DNA from: Nymphaea colorata
Taxonomy: Eukaryota > Streptophyta > Magnoliopsida > Nymphaeales > Nymphaeaceae
Assembly: GCF_008831285.2 (NCBI RefSeq)
Contig: NC_045150.1
Location: 11,515,868 to 11,579,867 of the forward strand
Reading direction: 5' to 3'
Length of the DNA: 64,000 nt
Position 1 is the first letter of the stretch. Each line of letters opens with the position of its first letter. The position numbers were made by a program, and so were the translations under genes. This document shows positions 23,721 to 34,520 of this stretch, piece after piece. The notes beneath the pieces were generated by a model that worked only from the letters and a program-made list of their open reading frames with translations, searched no databases and was not told the DNA's origin.

Positions 23721-25590
23721 CATCAAAGACATTATGGAATGTGTCATGAATTTGCTAAAAAAAAATGGGACAAGTTGGTGAGATAAGTGCAAAGTGTCCC
23801 TGCTTCCCTGACTGCTGCTTTTTCACGTTTTTTTTAGTAATTGCCTTAGAACAAGGAAATTTTTAAAAAAAGTTGGAGCATTGGTGGAGATAAATTTTCA
23901 ACTAAAGAGAATTAAGTGCGGTTTAGGAAGAAGCATCCAGCAGATATATTCTCTAAACAGTGGCCAAAGCTGGCATGGTCTAATGACTCACAGGCTGGAC
24001 TCAGTCGAGCCTCGTTCTTACTTTAGCACCAATGGGTCTGTGTGGGCAGTTGCCCAACGAGGCCCATTTGCTTTACAACTGTCGCTTGTACTAATCCAAA
24101 TCTTATATGAAACGTAGTAAGAAAGCAAGACTTTGTCTCACTTACCATTGTCAAAGAGACCATACGCTGAAACAAATTTAATGTTCGAGCGCTTGAACTC
24201 AATGCCGGGATGCCAAATGACCAAAATGCCTGAAATAAGAAAGAGTCAATACTGCCTCATAAAAGGATAAATGTGGAAAGGTGATAATTGCCGTTTAAGC
24301 AAACAAAAATGCCTCCCCACATAACCACATTGGAGCATGTATTTAATAGTCCGCCACTAATTTCAATAGTTAACTCCAAATGGTCATTGAGCAGCATCGG
24401 CCACAAAGGATATTACCCATGAGCCCCAAAGAATATGGTAGATTCTAATGATCTATAAATATACTTCAAAGCATTTTATGAATATTTTCCATTTCTTTAG
24501 GACAGGACAATGGGATATTCACTCAGTATCCTTACTGGCAAATGATACCTAACATCGACAAGAATTTAATGGTTGACTAGTCTATATAATAGTTACAACT
24601 GTTGTTTTTGCATTTTAAATGGTGAGTTTTTTTTAGTATAATACGACAAGCTTTCAAAGAAGAAGAAAATCAAGAAAAACACCGTAAGTTTTAAAATTAA
24701 AAAAAATCTAAAAATTAAGAAAAATAAAATAAATATGAAATTAGTAACCAACAACAAAATGGAAGTGAATAGCCAAAAAATAAAAATTAGAAAATAGAAA
24801 TAAGCAGTTTGAGAATAAAAAAACATAAAAAACTGTTAAAATAAACAAAACAACAAAATATGTTTTTTTTATTTGGTGTTTTAAAAAAATCTTTTTTGCT
24901 TTTTTACTCGACTGACTTATTTTATGACATTTTAACGCATTTTTTGTGACGATGATCAATATAGTCAAGAAAATACCAAATATTTTTTGTCGGTTACAAT
25001 TCAAGCAATGTTGCACTTTGCATGTCTGCGATCCCATATGAAACTCATCCGAAACTGTGAATTCTAAACCCTAATACTTTGTACGCAGGTTGCCCATCTC
25101 ATACATATTTTTAGCTAGTTGTCGTTTGAGTGGAAGAAGGTTTTGGAATCTTTCTTTACAGGCTGCATCCAATTTTTTATGTAGTAGGTGCATATCTCAT
25201 AGATCAAACATTAGTTAGTGTTCAGTGTCAACATCTAAAGCGTCAGACATCTAAGAGGCGCACCGCATTGATAGCAGCCCAGTGGCAGAGATGCTTGTTG
25301 GCTAGTGTGAACATTTACCCACATCAACCCAACAAAAAAACTTATTATAGAGTTTTCAGATCATATTGTCATGACTCAAAAATTAGATGTGATGCCCACA
25401 TCAAACTTATGTCGCCAACTCAATTGCTATTTAGTAAAAAATTGCTATTTAATAAAAAAAAAAAAAAAAAAATCTTAGCTCCACCACTGCCAATGACCAT
25501 TGTGGGGCGGTTGGTAAAGAACCCTCAACGGCTATAGTTTTGGGTGATGTTCTCTTTACTTTGCCAACCTAACCTATGTAGGAATTCCTT
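23721..25590. other. AT-rich non-coding stretch
   Basis: Very AT-rich at 24500-25040, with a poly-A tract near 25455. No gene recognised; open frames are low-complexity. Confidence 0.55.
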
Positions 25591-25731
25591 GAAATGTCCC
25601 ACATCCAAAGCCGTTGGGAAACCTTATATATATATATATATATATATCAACAACCAAAGCCCTGGGAATAGCTTATAAATTTCAACAGTTAAAGTGCAGG
25701 CCAAAGCCATTGGAATTCACATGAGTTAACA

Positions 25732-25792
<61 letters not shown>

Positions 25793-26345
25793 GAAAGAGA
25801 GGGAAATTATCCAGTAATGTTGATGGGACATTTACGTAAAATTGAATTCAAACATAAAGTCAATTAGACATCATTTCTTAAATTCAAATTATTACTCAGT
25901 TCGGCTGGATAAGTATCACCAAAAAGGGTGGAAGAGATCATAATTTTTTCTGGACGACATGAGTGGATTACATGATGTGCCAACATTTGGGGTCAATCAC
26001 AAACTATAACACTTGATGAAATTTCAATGTAGTCACCATTCAGATTTGGGTTTGGGTTGAGATTTTAAAAACGCCAAAGAACGCTATAAGTATTGGTGTT
26101 TCGACATATAATTTAGTTTATTACAGATTAATGCTCTTCATCCTTAAGAATCCAAAATTGTTTTTTTTTTATTATTCAAGATAAAGCAAAAAAATTTTTC
26201 ATGGAACATTGAGTTTATAGTTAACAAATTTTTGATTGGCTATGAGGTCACTAGTAACCTAGGTCTCGTACTACTCTCTTATTTAACTGGACTCGATTCA
26301 CCCAAATTCAACCACTAATTTAAACTTTTAGAGAATGAGCTCTGT
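25591..26345. repeat. Dispersed repeat family R1, copy 1
   Basis: Begins with ccaaagccgttggg-type motifs, has a (TA)n-(GA)n core at 25738-25794, then gttgatgggacatttacgta and gtgccaacatttggggtcaa, and an AT-rich tail. Other copies are at 33730-34340 and 49500-49990, and the tail alone is at about 55620-55880. Non-coding and unclassified. Confidence 0.8.
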
Positions 26346-26374
26346 AGAGCATATGCTTGCCCCACATAAGCCAC

Positions 26375-26608
26375 ACTGATGTGTTGAAGATGGGGGTGGT
26401 GGTTTGGGAGTGGGGAGCAGCTGACGAGGTGCTGCCGGCCGAGAAGATCGAGAGATCGGTCAAGCAGCTTACGGTGCCCACAAATGAGAGTTTGGATGTA
26501 CGAAAGAGGTCCGCAGAGCTGCAAGAAGCAGCACAACGCACCTGGGCCGGAGGTGGCTCATCTTACTATGTGAACACTTCAAATCTCTTTGAGAGCTTGG
26601 TGTTCTAA
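26375..26608 (+). pseudogene. UDP-glycosyltransferase C-terminal fragment
   Basis: An open segment of about 78 codons reads TDVLKMGVVVWEWGAADEVL, then EKIERSVKQL, VRKRSAELQEAAQRTWAGGG and SSYYVNTSNLFESL before a stop. This fits the C-terminal end of plant family-1 UGTs (…EKIEKAVKRLM…RAKELGE.ARRAVEEGGSSYNNL…). The PSPG box and everything upstream are absent, so this is a captured or decayed fragment. UGTs transfer sugars to small molecules in the cytosol; this piece cannot. Confidence 0.65.
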
Positions 26609-26897
26609 AATTGATTACCATCAACCATGCATGCCCTTATTTTTTGTAATTGATAAGCGCACCCAACTTTTCAATATTGTTGGAACCGCACTTAAATCCT
26701 TTAGCTAAGGAAAAACAAGAGGTGTATATGTTTAGTTCTTTGAACTCAAGTGTTCGATAGGTAAATTTATCATTTGACCCACTACAAGTTTACATAAAAA
26801 ATATAGTTAACTATTTAAGGACCGTATACTAAAAAAAGCAAAAAAATATAATCCAATTTGGATTTAAGAAATAACATCCGATCGGTAGGTGAGTAGA

Positions 26898-26956
26898 TGA
26901 GGCGTGCCGGGCATGCCAACCTTAGTAGTTATGCCGGGCATGTCCGGCATGCCTCA
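26898..26956. repeat. GC-rich inverted repeat
   Basis: 20-bp arms (26898-26917 and 26937-26956; tgaggcgtgccgggcatgcc and its near-complement, two mismatches) with a 19-bp spacer. It stands out in AT-rich DNA and lies just left of the copia element. Confidence 0.8.
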
Positions 26957-26989
26957 CCTTCTTTCTCTCTCTCTCTCCCTCTCTCTCCC

Positions 26990-27187
26990 TGATAAACAAT
27001 GGACTGAAGAAAACTTAATTGATTGATTGTATTGTAATCAAATTACAGTATTTATACAAGAGTGAGCATAATGTCCAAGCGTTATCTCATCCTCAGAAAA
27101 AGGAAAGAAAAGAGGGATTTTACAACGGTGAGATCTTTGGAGAGATTCAACTTGCCTATATCGACTAGATTTGCATAACGTCTAACA
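26990..27187 (-). repeat. 3' LTR of the copia element
   Basis: 198 bp; on the minus strand it begins TGTTAGACGTTATGC and ends TTGTTTATCA. The partner LTR differs at scattered positions and by small indels. Confidence 0.92.
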
Positions 27188-27196
27188 CTCCCCTTC
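27188..27196 (-). other. Polypurine tract
   Basis: gaaggggag on the minus strand, immediately before the 3' LTR; the usual plus-strand primer site of LTR elements. Confidence 0.85.
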
Positions 27197-28669
27197 AAGT
27201 TGGAGCTCCTGGGTCAATTAAGGCCAACATACCTTTTAATTTGAAAAATGATTCCTTTGCTAAAGGCTTTGTAAAGATATCAGCAACTTGATTTCCAGAG
27301 TTTACGTGTTTGGTGCAGATTTCTTTACTTTGGATTTTCTCGCGAACAACATGACAGTCGATCTCTATATGCTTAGTCCTTTCATGAAACACCGGGTTTG
27401 CAGCTATATGTATTGCTGCATTATTGTCACAATGTAACTCCATAGGCTACTCATGAATGATTCCAAAATCTTTGAGAATATATTTTATCCAAGTCATTTC
27501 ACAAGCGGCTAGAGCCATAGCTCTATACTCTGCTTCTGCTGAAGACCTTGATATAGTGGATTGCTTCTTGACATTCCATGATATTGGGTTGTCTCCCATA
27601 AATATGCAAAATCCAGAAGTTGATCTCCTTGTCATTGGCCATGAGGCCCAATCCGAGTCACAAAATCCTTTAACAACAATGTTGCTATTAGATGATAAAA
27701 GAATACCGTGTCCAGGAGATGATTTAATATATCGAAGGATGCGAAAGGCCATTTCCAAGTGAGTGGTTCTTGGGTGTGCCATGAACTGACTTAAAATATG
27801 GACACTATGAAGAATATCCGGTCGTGTGATGGTCAAATAGACTAGACGACTAACAATTTTTTTGAAGAAAGTAGGGTCTTCTAACAGTTGACCTTTTTCA
27901 TCATCTACCTTTAGATGTTGTTCCATTGGTGTGTCACCTGGTTTGGCCCCACTATATCCAGCTTCATGGAGAGTGTCCATTATATATTTCTTTTGAGAAA
28001 GAAAAATTCCACATTTTGATCTTGCAACTTCAATGCCCAAAAAATATTTAAGTTCTCCTAAATCTTTCAATTGAAATTTACTATTGATGATGACCTTCAA
28101 CTGATCAATGGCTTGTTGATTATCCCCTACAATAATAATGTCATCAACATATATCACGATAAAAGTACTGCCATTCTTGTTGACCTTAGAGAACAAGGAG
28201 TAATCTGCCTTAGATTGAGAAAAATCAAGGTGTTGAAGGAGCTCAGTGAGTTTAAAAAATCAATTCTGAGATAACTGTTTCAACCCATAAAGAGATTTCT
28301 TTAGCCGAAAGACAATGTTCTCCCCTTGTCGGGTAAAACCAAGTGGAAGAGACATATAGACTTTTTCTTGCAAATCTCCATGAAGAAAGACATTATTGAC
28401 GTTCACTTGGTAAAGAGACCACCCTTTAATAGCAGCAATGGATAGAAGGCATCGAATAGTCGAAATTTTGGCAACGGGAGAAAAGGTCTCAATGTAGTTG
28501 ATACCTTCGGTTTGTGTATATTCTTTAGCAATAAGTCGCACCTTGTGTCTGTCACAGCTTTATACTTGATTTTGTAAACCCAGTGACAACCAAAGGGTTT
28601 TTTGCCTGGTGGAAGAGAAGTGATTTCCCAAGTATAGTTTGCCTCTAACACTTGAAGCTCAGCATCCAT
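27195..28669 (-). pseudogene. copia reverse transcriptase / RNase H (broken)
   Basis: Starts with a TWEITSLPPGKKPFGCHWVY segment, continues AKEYTQTEGINYIETFSPVA, YVDDIIIVG (RT active site, YVDD) and ends with the RNase H parts STISRSSAEAEYRAM and [20 protein letters not shown] plus ADIFTKPL. Lesions: a frameshift near 28540, a TGA at about 28258 where W is expected (N-stop-FFKLTELL), and a stop between HE and MELHCDN near 27444. Not functional as read. Confidence 0.9.
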
Positions 28670-28690
28670 AGCATCTCTCCATTTCTGATA

Positions 28691-29973
28691 CTATATTGCC
28701 TCATTAAAAGAAGACGGTTCTCGGTTGTTGAGAATAGTAGTTAAAAAGGCTTGGTGACATTGGGAGAAATTATCAAGATGAAGAAAATGGTGCATTAGGT
28801 GATGTGTTGGTGTTGTAGAGTTCGTACCATTACCCGAATTAGAGGATTTGAGCGAGGTAGAGTAGAAGCACCGATAGTCTTGTAGACGAGATGGTACCAT
28901 GCGCTGCCGAGTAGAATGCCTTAATGGTAGGTGACTAATAGTGGTATCGTTGGAGTCAGGTTGTGGCATAGTGGGTGGTGGAGGTTCGTTTGGTGATGTT
29001 GACAAAGAGTGTTCATGTGACAATATGGTGGTAGTTTCGTGAGATATGGAATCAGAACTAGGAACCATGTACTCATATTCAAGAGATTCACGTGTAGGGA
29101 GAGGCAACACAAGCCGACTATCACTATCTTGGATGCGAGAAAAAGGAAACTCATGTTCTTCAAAATGAACGTCACGACTTGTAAAGACTTCATGTGTTTC
29201 AAGATCGTTAAGTTTATAAGCACTTTGTCCAAACGGATATCCAATAAAGACACATTTTCGCGAACGAGCATCAAATTTATGACGATTTGAAATATTATAT
29301 GCATAGCATAGGCATCAGAATGTCCGAATATGATTATAAGTTGGATGTTTGCCGTGAAGAATTTCGAAAGGAGTTTTTTCCTTTAATGGTTTTGTGGGCA
29401 AACGGTTTAATAAATATGCTGCAGTTAAGACACAATCTTCCCAAAATTTCAAAGAAAGTTTAGCTTGAAACCTAAGGGTGCGAGCTATGTTGAGGAGATC
29501 CTTATGCTTTCGTTCGACAACTCCATTTTGTTGTGCGGTGCCCACACAAGAGTGTTGTCTTTCTATGCCCTTGGTTTGCAAAAGTTGTGTCATATCATTG
29601 GAAAAAAATTCTAGGTCATTGTTACTACGAAGCTTTTTTATCCTTGTGTGATACTGATTTTCCACCATACAGATAAAATTTTGAATTATAAAAAAAGTTT
29701 TATGTTTGTAACGCCTCAAATATACCCATGTGGATCTAGAAAAATCATCAACAATAGTCAAAAAATAATGTGCACCAGAAAGTGATCCGTTTGGTAGCCT
29801 CCCCAAATATCACAATGATTCAATTGAAAACATCTGGTAGTAGAGATTGAACTATTGGGAAATGGTAATCGAGATTGTTTGGCAAGGCGACAAATTGAAC
29901 AATGTTCATCAACATGAGACAAATCAAGAGAAACTAAATAAATTTTTGAGTCTAGAGAATGAAGGATGACCAA
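28691..29973 (-). pseudogene. copia integrase (broken)
   Basis: Contains the CSICRLAKQSRLPF zinc-finger end, the core FLTIVDDFSRSTWVYL, LRSNNDLEF and TAQQNGVVERKHKDLL, then a linker rich in Ser/Thr with MVPSSDSISHETTT. The second catalytic position is changed: the family reads SDNGTEF, here SNNDLEF. Several frame changes separate the parts (near 29760 and 29305). Confidence 0.88.
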
Positions 29974-30139
29974 GACGGTAGTGCCATAAGGAAGAATCCG
30001 ACATCACATGTGCAGCGGCTGGTTTCTCAATCTCCAAAACGTATAGGCCATTCTCCAATTTACCCCGCCCAATCATCCTCTTCAAGTGACGGTCCTGAAC
30101 AATGCAACAACAATCATTAAAAATAACATCTCAGTTATT

Positions 30140-31333
30140 TTATGTGACAAGTTTAGGGACTGAAATAAGAATAAATGAAAAGGTTGGGACACAAAGAACA
30201 TTGGACAACGTGAGAAATGGATTTAATCGAACCTGTCCTCTATGAGTGATAGGTGTGGTTGATCCATTTAGCATTTTAACAGGGTTACAATCAGCTGGAA
30301 TAGGAAAAGAGATAATAGAAATGGAGCTTGCGATATGATGGGTGGCTCTGATGTCTATAATCCACCTTGGTGAATAAACAGAACAAGCTATAGGCTGGAG
30401 TATCATACCTGCAATGTTAACTTTGGGAGTTTGTGTGTTTAAGAAATCCATGAATTGACTCCAAGTTGACGCCACCGGTTGGAGATTTTGATGGTGAATG
30501 AGTGGCAACAGGGCATCACAAGTTGAAGAGTTTACCTTAGGCTGCTGGCTTTGAGAATTAGAGACGCTCCTCTTAGGAAAACCATGGATGTGATAGCAGC
30601 GGGCTTTAGTGTGCCCCATTCTTCCACAATGCTCACATTGCATACGTGGTTTGCCTTTAAACTTAACATTAAGGTCTCTATCATTATTTTGTCGTTGAAT
30701 GGCTGCAGCAGAAATACTTTCAGATGGGAGAGAAACATGGACTTCTCGTTGACGCTCTTCTTGAACAAGCAAAGAATAAGCACGTGGAATAGAAGGCGTT
30801 GGCTCCATAAGAAGAATTTGGCTGTGAATAGCACTGTAGCTTTCATTGAGCTCCATTAAAAATTCAAGCAAACGTTGTTGTTCATGTATCTCCTTAACTT
30901 GTCGCATGGCACCACAATCACATGTAGGCAAAATAACATATGAATCATACTCATCCCATAGAGATTTAAGTTGAGTATAATAAACACAAATGGAGGACTG
31001 CAATTGTTTGCAGTTAATAATCTGCATTTGTATCTGATAAAGCCTAGGAGCATTGGATTGAGAAAAGCGAATTTTAAGTTCAATACAAACATGCGCTGCG
31101 TTGTTAGCATAAACCACTTTTGACGACAAGGTTTTATGGAGAGAATTCAGCAGCCAAGACAAAACTATATTGTTGCATCGCTCCCAAGAAACGACAAGAG
31201 ATTTAGGAGATGTTGGTTTAGGAATAGAACCATCGACAAAACCAAGTCTATTCTTGGCTGCCAAAGCCATTGTCATAGCACGATGCCAAACTTCATAGTT
31301 TTCACCAGTTAAAGGTTGGGAAACAAGAACCAT
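30140..31333 (-). CDS. copia gag and protease region (single open frame)
   Basis: A 397-codon frame. Its N-terminal part is the UBN2/retrotrans_gag type (LTGENYEVWHRAMTMAL), followed by a zinc knuckle CEHCGRMGHTKARC (C-x2-C-x4-H-x4-C) at about residues 235-248. The downstream protease segment reads WIIDIRATHHIASS, where D-S/T-G is expected; the changed residues imply a dead protease. The frame ends before integrase. This is the longest open frame in the window and is retroelement-derived, not a host gene. Confidence 0.88.
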   Translation of the reverse strand: MVLVSQPLTGENYEVWHRAMTMALAAKNRLGFVDGSIPKPTSPKSLVVSWERCNNIVLSWLLNSLHKTLSSKVVYANNAAHVCIELKIRFSQSNAPRLYQIQMQIINCKQLQSSICVYYTQLKSLWDEYDSYVILPTCDCGAMRQVKEIHEQQRLLEFLMELNESYSAIHSQILLMEPTPSIPRAYSLLVQEERQREVHVSLPSESISAAAIQRQNNDRDLNVKFKGKPRMQCEHCGRMGHTKARCYHIHGFPKRSVSNSQSQQPKVNSSTCDALLPLIHHQNLQPVASTWSQFMDFLNTQTPKVNIAGMILQPIACSVYSPRWIIDIRATHHIASSISIISFPIPADCNPVKMLNGSTTPITHRGQVRLNPFLTLSNVLCVPTFSFILISVPKLVT

Positions 31334-32198
31334 ACCAGGATTGTCCTAATGATGGAGATGAAAGGGATTGTCTTCGTCATATCCGTGTTGAGATGACACT
31401 CCTTCTTGTGGAAAATGTCCACCACCGGCCAGACTCTGCATCTAGTCCATTAGGTCAATTTATAGAGGTACTCAAATCTGTTCGCGTCCGCCTCGATCGG
31501 TGGCCTGCCTGCTGTTGGAATGGCCTGTTCAGTTTCCAAGGGGATCTTCTCCTTCGTCGCCTGAAATTGGGCGTTTTCCCAAAATGGGAGAGAAAAACCG
31601 AGGTGATTCTGTTGTTTTGTAACGAGGTCGGCTGAAGCAAGGACACAACAACAGCCGTTAAAACTTCTCGCAGCAACAGTCGTTAAAACTGCTCGCCCAA
31701 AATAGGGGAAACAAGGGACAGGCGGCCGGAAAAGCTGTAATTCCGGTCAGAATCGGTCGAGCACCGGACCTTTGGAAGCGCAACGGAGAGACGATGGTTC
31801 CTGTTCAGTCTCGGGGTGAGAGATGGTCGGTGGAAATAACGGCGAATTTCTGAAGTTGGCAGGCAGTGGTTGTGAAGGAGAAGAACACTGCAGGGAAGGC
31901 GACCGGAAATCTGGAGATTCCGGTCGGCTCAGGCATCGGTTCCGGTCGAGCTTGGGCTCGTTGGAACCAGAACGAATAGAGGGCACTGCCTGAGCACTAT
32001 GGAGGCCAACGGTTGCCGACGCCGGTGATGGTAAGCAGAAGAACAAGGGCTGGGCGCAGGACTTCTGTTGAACAAAGGAAGAAGGGTTTCTGCTGCAAGG
32101 AAACACCAGCAAGACTTCTGTTGCGGAATCCTCTGGCGCTGCGGAAGATCAAGCACGAGCAGATGCTGCCCGTGCTCGCCCTGGTCGACTTCGACCAA
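31334..32198 (-). other. copia 5' leader
   Basis: Relatively GC-rich stretch between the primer-binding site and gag, with overlapping open frames on both strands. No recognised domain; most likely untranslated leader or an extra, unassigned region of the element. Confidence 0.6.
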
Positions 32199-32252
32199 GC
32201 TCTAATACCATGATAACAATGGACTGAAGAAAACTTAATTGATCTAATACCA
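32199..32252 (-). other. Duplicated primer-binding site / LTR end
   Basis: The initiator-Met primer-binding site (tggtattagagc on the minus strand, 32199-32210) plus about 30 bp of the LTR end is tandemly duplicated with a 42-bp period: tctaatacca occurs at 32201 and 32243. The outer copy of the site ends -gatc instead of -gagc. The intact LTR edge is then at 32253. Confidence 0.88.
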
Positions 32253-32447
32253 TGATAACAATGGACTGAAGAAAACTTAATTGATTGATTGTATTGTAAT
32301 CAAATTACAGTATTTATACAAGAGTGAATAACGTCCAAGTGTTATCTCATCCTCAGAAAAAGGAAAGAAAAGAGGGATTTTAAAACGGTGATATCTTTGA
32401 AGAGATTCAACTTGCCTATATCAACTAGATTTGCATAACGTCTAACA
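32253..32447 (-). repeat. 5' LTR of the copia element
   Basis: 195 bp, matching 26990-27187. It is followed on the right by cctctatatgatctataaat, which continues the interrupted WAT1-type upstream sequence (compare 50705-50730). Confidence 0.92.
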
Positions 32448-33207
32448 CTTCCTCTATATGATCTATAAATGTAACCATGTATGACCTATCTTTCATCTCA
32501 TTTTAGTGCTGAGATTGAGATTGGCAGCTGCGTGTTCGCAACTTCTTTTGAGATTGGCAGCTTCAGCGTGTTCTTTTCTCTGAAGTATCGTTGGTGAAAA
32601 GAAGGCAAACGCAGAAAAAGCTAATTGAAGAAGAGAGAGATAGAGAGAAAGAGAGAGAGAGTTATCAAATATATATTATGAGGGATCAAATTATACTGAA
32701 AATTATTGCAGTAGGAGGAAGAGAAGGGTGGAAGGGACCAAGGTGTGCATAGTAATAGCGCACAGGTGGCGTCAAGAAGGATGCCCATCCTCTACAAGTT
32801 CCCCATCTTATGCCCTGAGAGGGATGCCTTCTTCGCCGTGAAGTCGTTCGCCGCGGCTGGCGTGATCCTTGCCACCGTCTTCATCCACGTGCTTCGGGAC
32901 GCCTTGGAGAGCCTCAGCTCGTCCTGTTGAGCGAGCAACCGTAGCAGGAGTTCCTCTCCGTGGGCTTCACCGCCATGGTGTCCGCAATGGGGACGCTCAT
33001 GATAGATGCCTTCGCCATGGGGTATTATAAATGCTTCAAGCGCAGCAAGGCGATGCTGGTGGAGAGGGCGACGAGGACGCCCGCAGCTCCGGTACGCTCA
33101 GTAAGCACGTCCATGCTCACGCGACACACGGCCACATGGATTGCTCGGCCGGCGTCCCAGTTCTTGCCAAGTACGACAACCTCATCCGCCACCAAGTCAT
33201 CTCCCAG
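32448..33207 (+). pseudogene. WAT1 5' region fused to a ZIP zinc/iron transporter exon
   Basis: From 32448 to about 32790 the plus strand matches the upstream region, 5' UTR and start of exon 1 of psi4/psi8 (there on the minus strand), including gacctatctttcatctcatt and gatcctctacaag-type sequence. From about 32790 it becomes the first exon of a ZIP metal transporter: [57 protein letters not shown], then a His-rich loop SKHVHAHATHGHM and LIRHQVISQ up to a GT donor at 33208. Lesions: a missing base gives TGA at 32928, TAG at 32942 replaces a Trp codon, and a frameshift lies near 33060. ZIP C-terminal helices are absent. The chimera is in frame across the junction ([15 protein letters not shown]). 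Confidence 0.78.
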
Positions 33208-33729
33208 GTGCCAACACCTTGGCGGCTCTTCTTCTCTGAGTTTGGGATTTAAGGTTTTGAGCGTGTGTCGTGGAGTTTGACCATTAAGATGAAGGCTAGA
33301 GATAGCAAATCTGCATTTTCTAATGAACGATGCACTAACAAATTGCTGATCAATAATGATGCATTTGCAAATGCCAGCACCAGACAATTATTTTCCAATG
33401 GTCGGCCCCAATCATTCCCGTTGATCGCTCCGGTGTGGGATTACACAAAATCGCTAGTTTTTTTTAACAATCGCTAGTTCAGCCTCATCACTGCCCAAGC
33501 CAATGTTCCTTTTTTGACAGAAGACCTCATGCAGTGGAAAAGAGGATTCCTCTTCTAATTCACTATCGATGCCTAACTAATCTAAAGATTTGATTCACTC
33601 CAAAAAACTGATTGCAAGTGAGGCTTAAATGCCCTTAAATAGGGTAGAAACGGATGCATGGGTCTGGACCCAAACCAGGAGAATAATGAACAAAAATCCA
33701 AAGATTGTGTTGCTCTGCTTATTTGAAAT

Positions 33730-34340
<611 letters not shown>

Positions 34341-34520
34341 ACATAATTTAGTTAACATTCAAATTCAAATTCAATTGGATTTGTGTCCAACATGCTCACC
34401 GAACTACAATCAATATCCACATATATGATCCAGGCAAGTTCCCCTGTAGCTCTCCTCAATGCATTCGTAACTGCTAGTCAGAAAGAACCAAGAGTGCTTT
34501 GTAATCCACCAGCAAATTGA

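Larger units (their letters stand above)
26990..32447 (-). mobile_element. Ty1-copia LTR retrotransposon, degenerate
   Basis: A 5.46-kb element in minus orientation. LTRs of 198 bp (26990-27187) and 195 bp (32253-32447) start TGTTAGACG and end TATCA, with a few differences between them. A polypurine tract (gaaggggag on the minus strand) abuts the 3' LTR and a primer-binding site matching initiator-Met tRNA abuts the 5' LTR end. Order is gag, protease, integrase, reverse transcriptase, RNase H, which defines copia. Flanks CTCCC and CTTCC fit a mutated 5-bp target duplication. Stops and frameshifts break pol. The target was a CT-rich tract just upstream of a WAT1-type 5' region. Confidence 0.95.

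Noticed and set aside
24593-25037. Phe-rich open frames
   Set aside because: They arise from poly-A/T-rich DNA and resemble no protein.
31747-32198. Open frames in the copia leader
   Set aside because: GC-rich leader gives open frames on both strands; no domain recognised.
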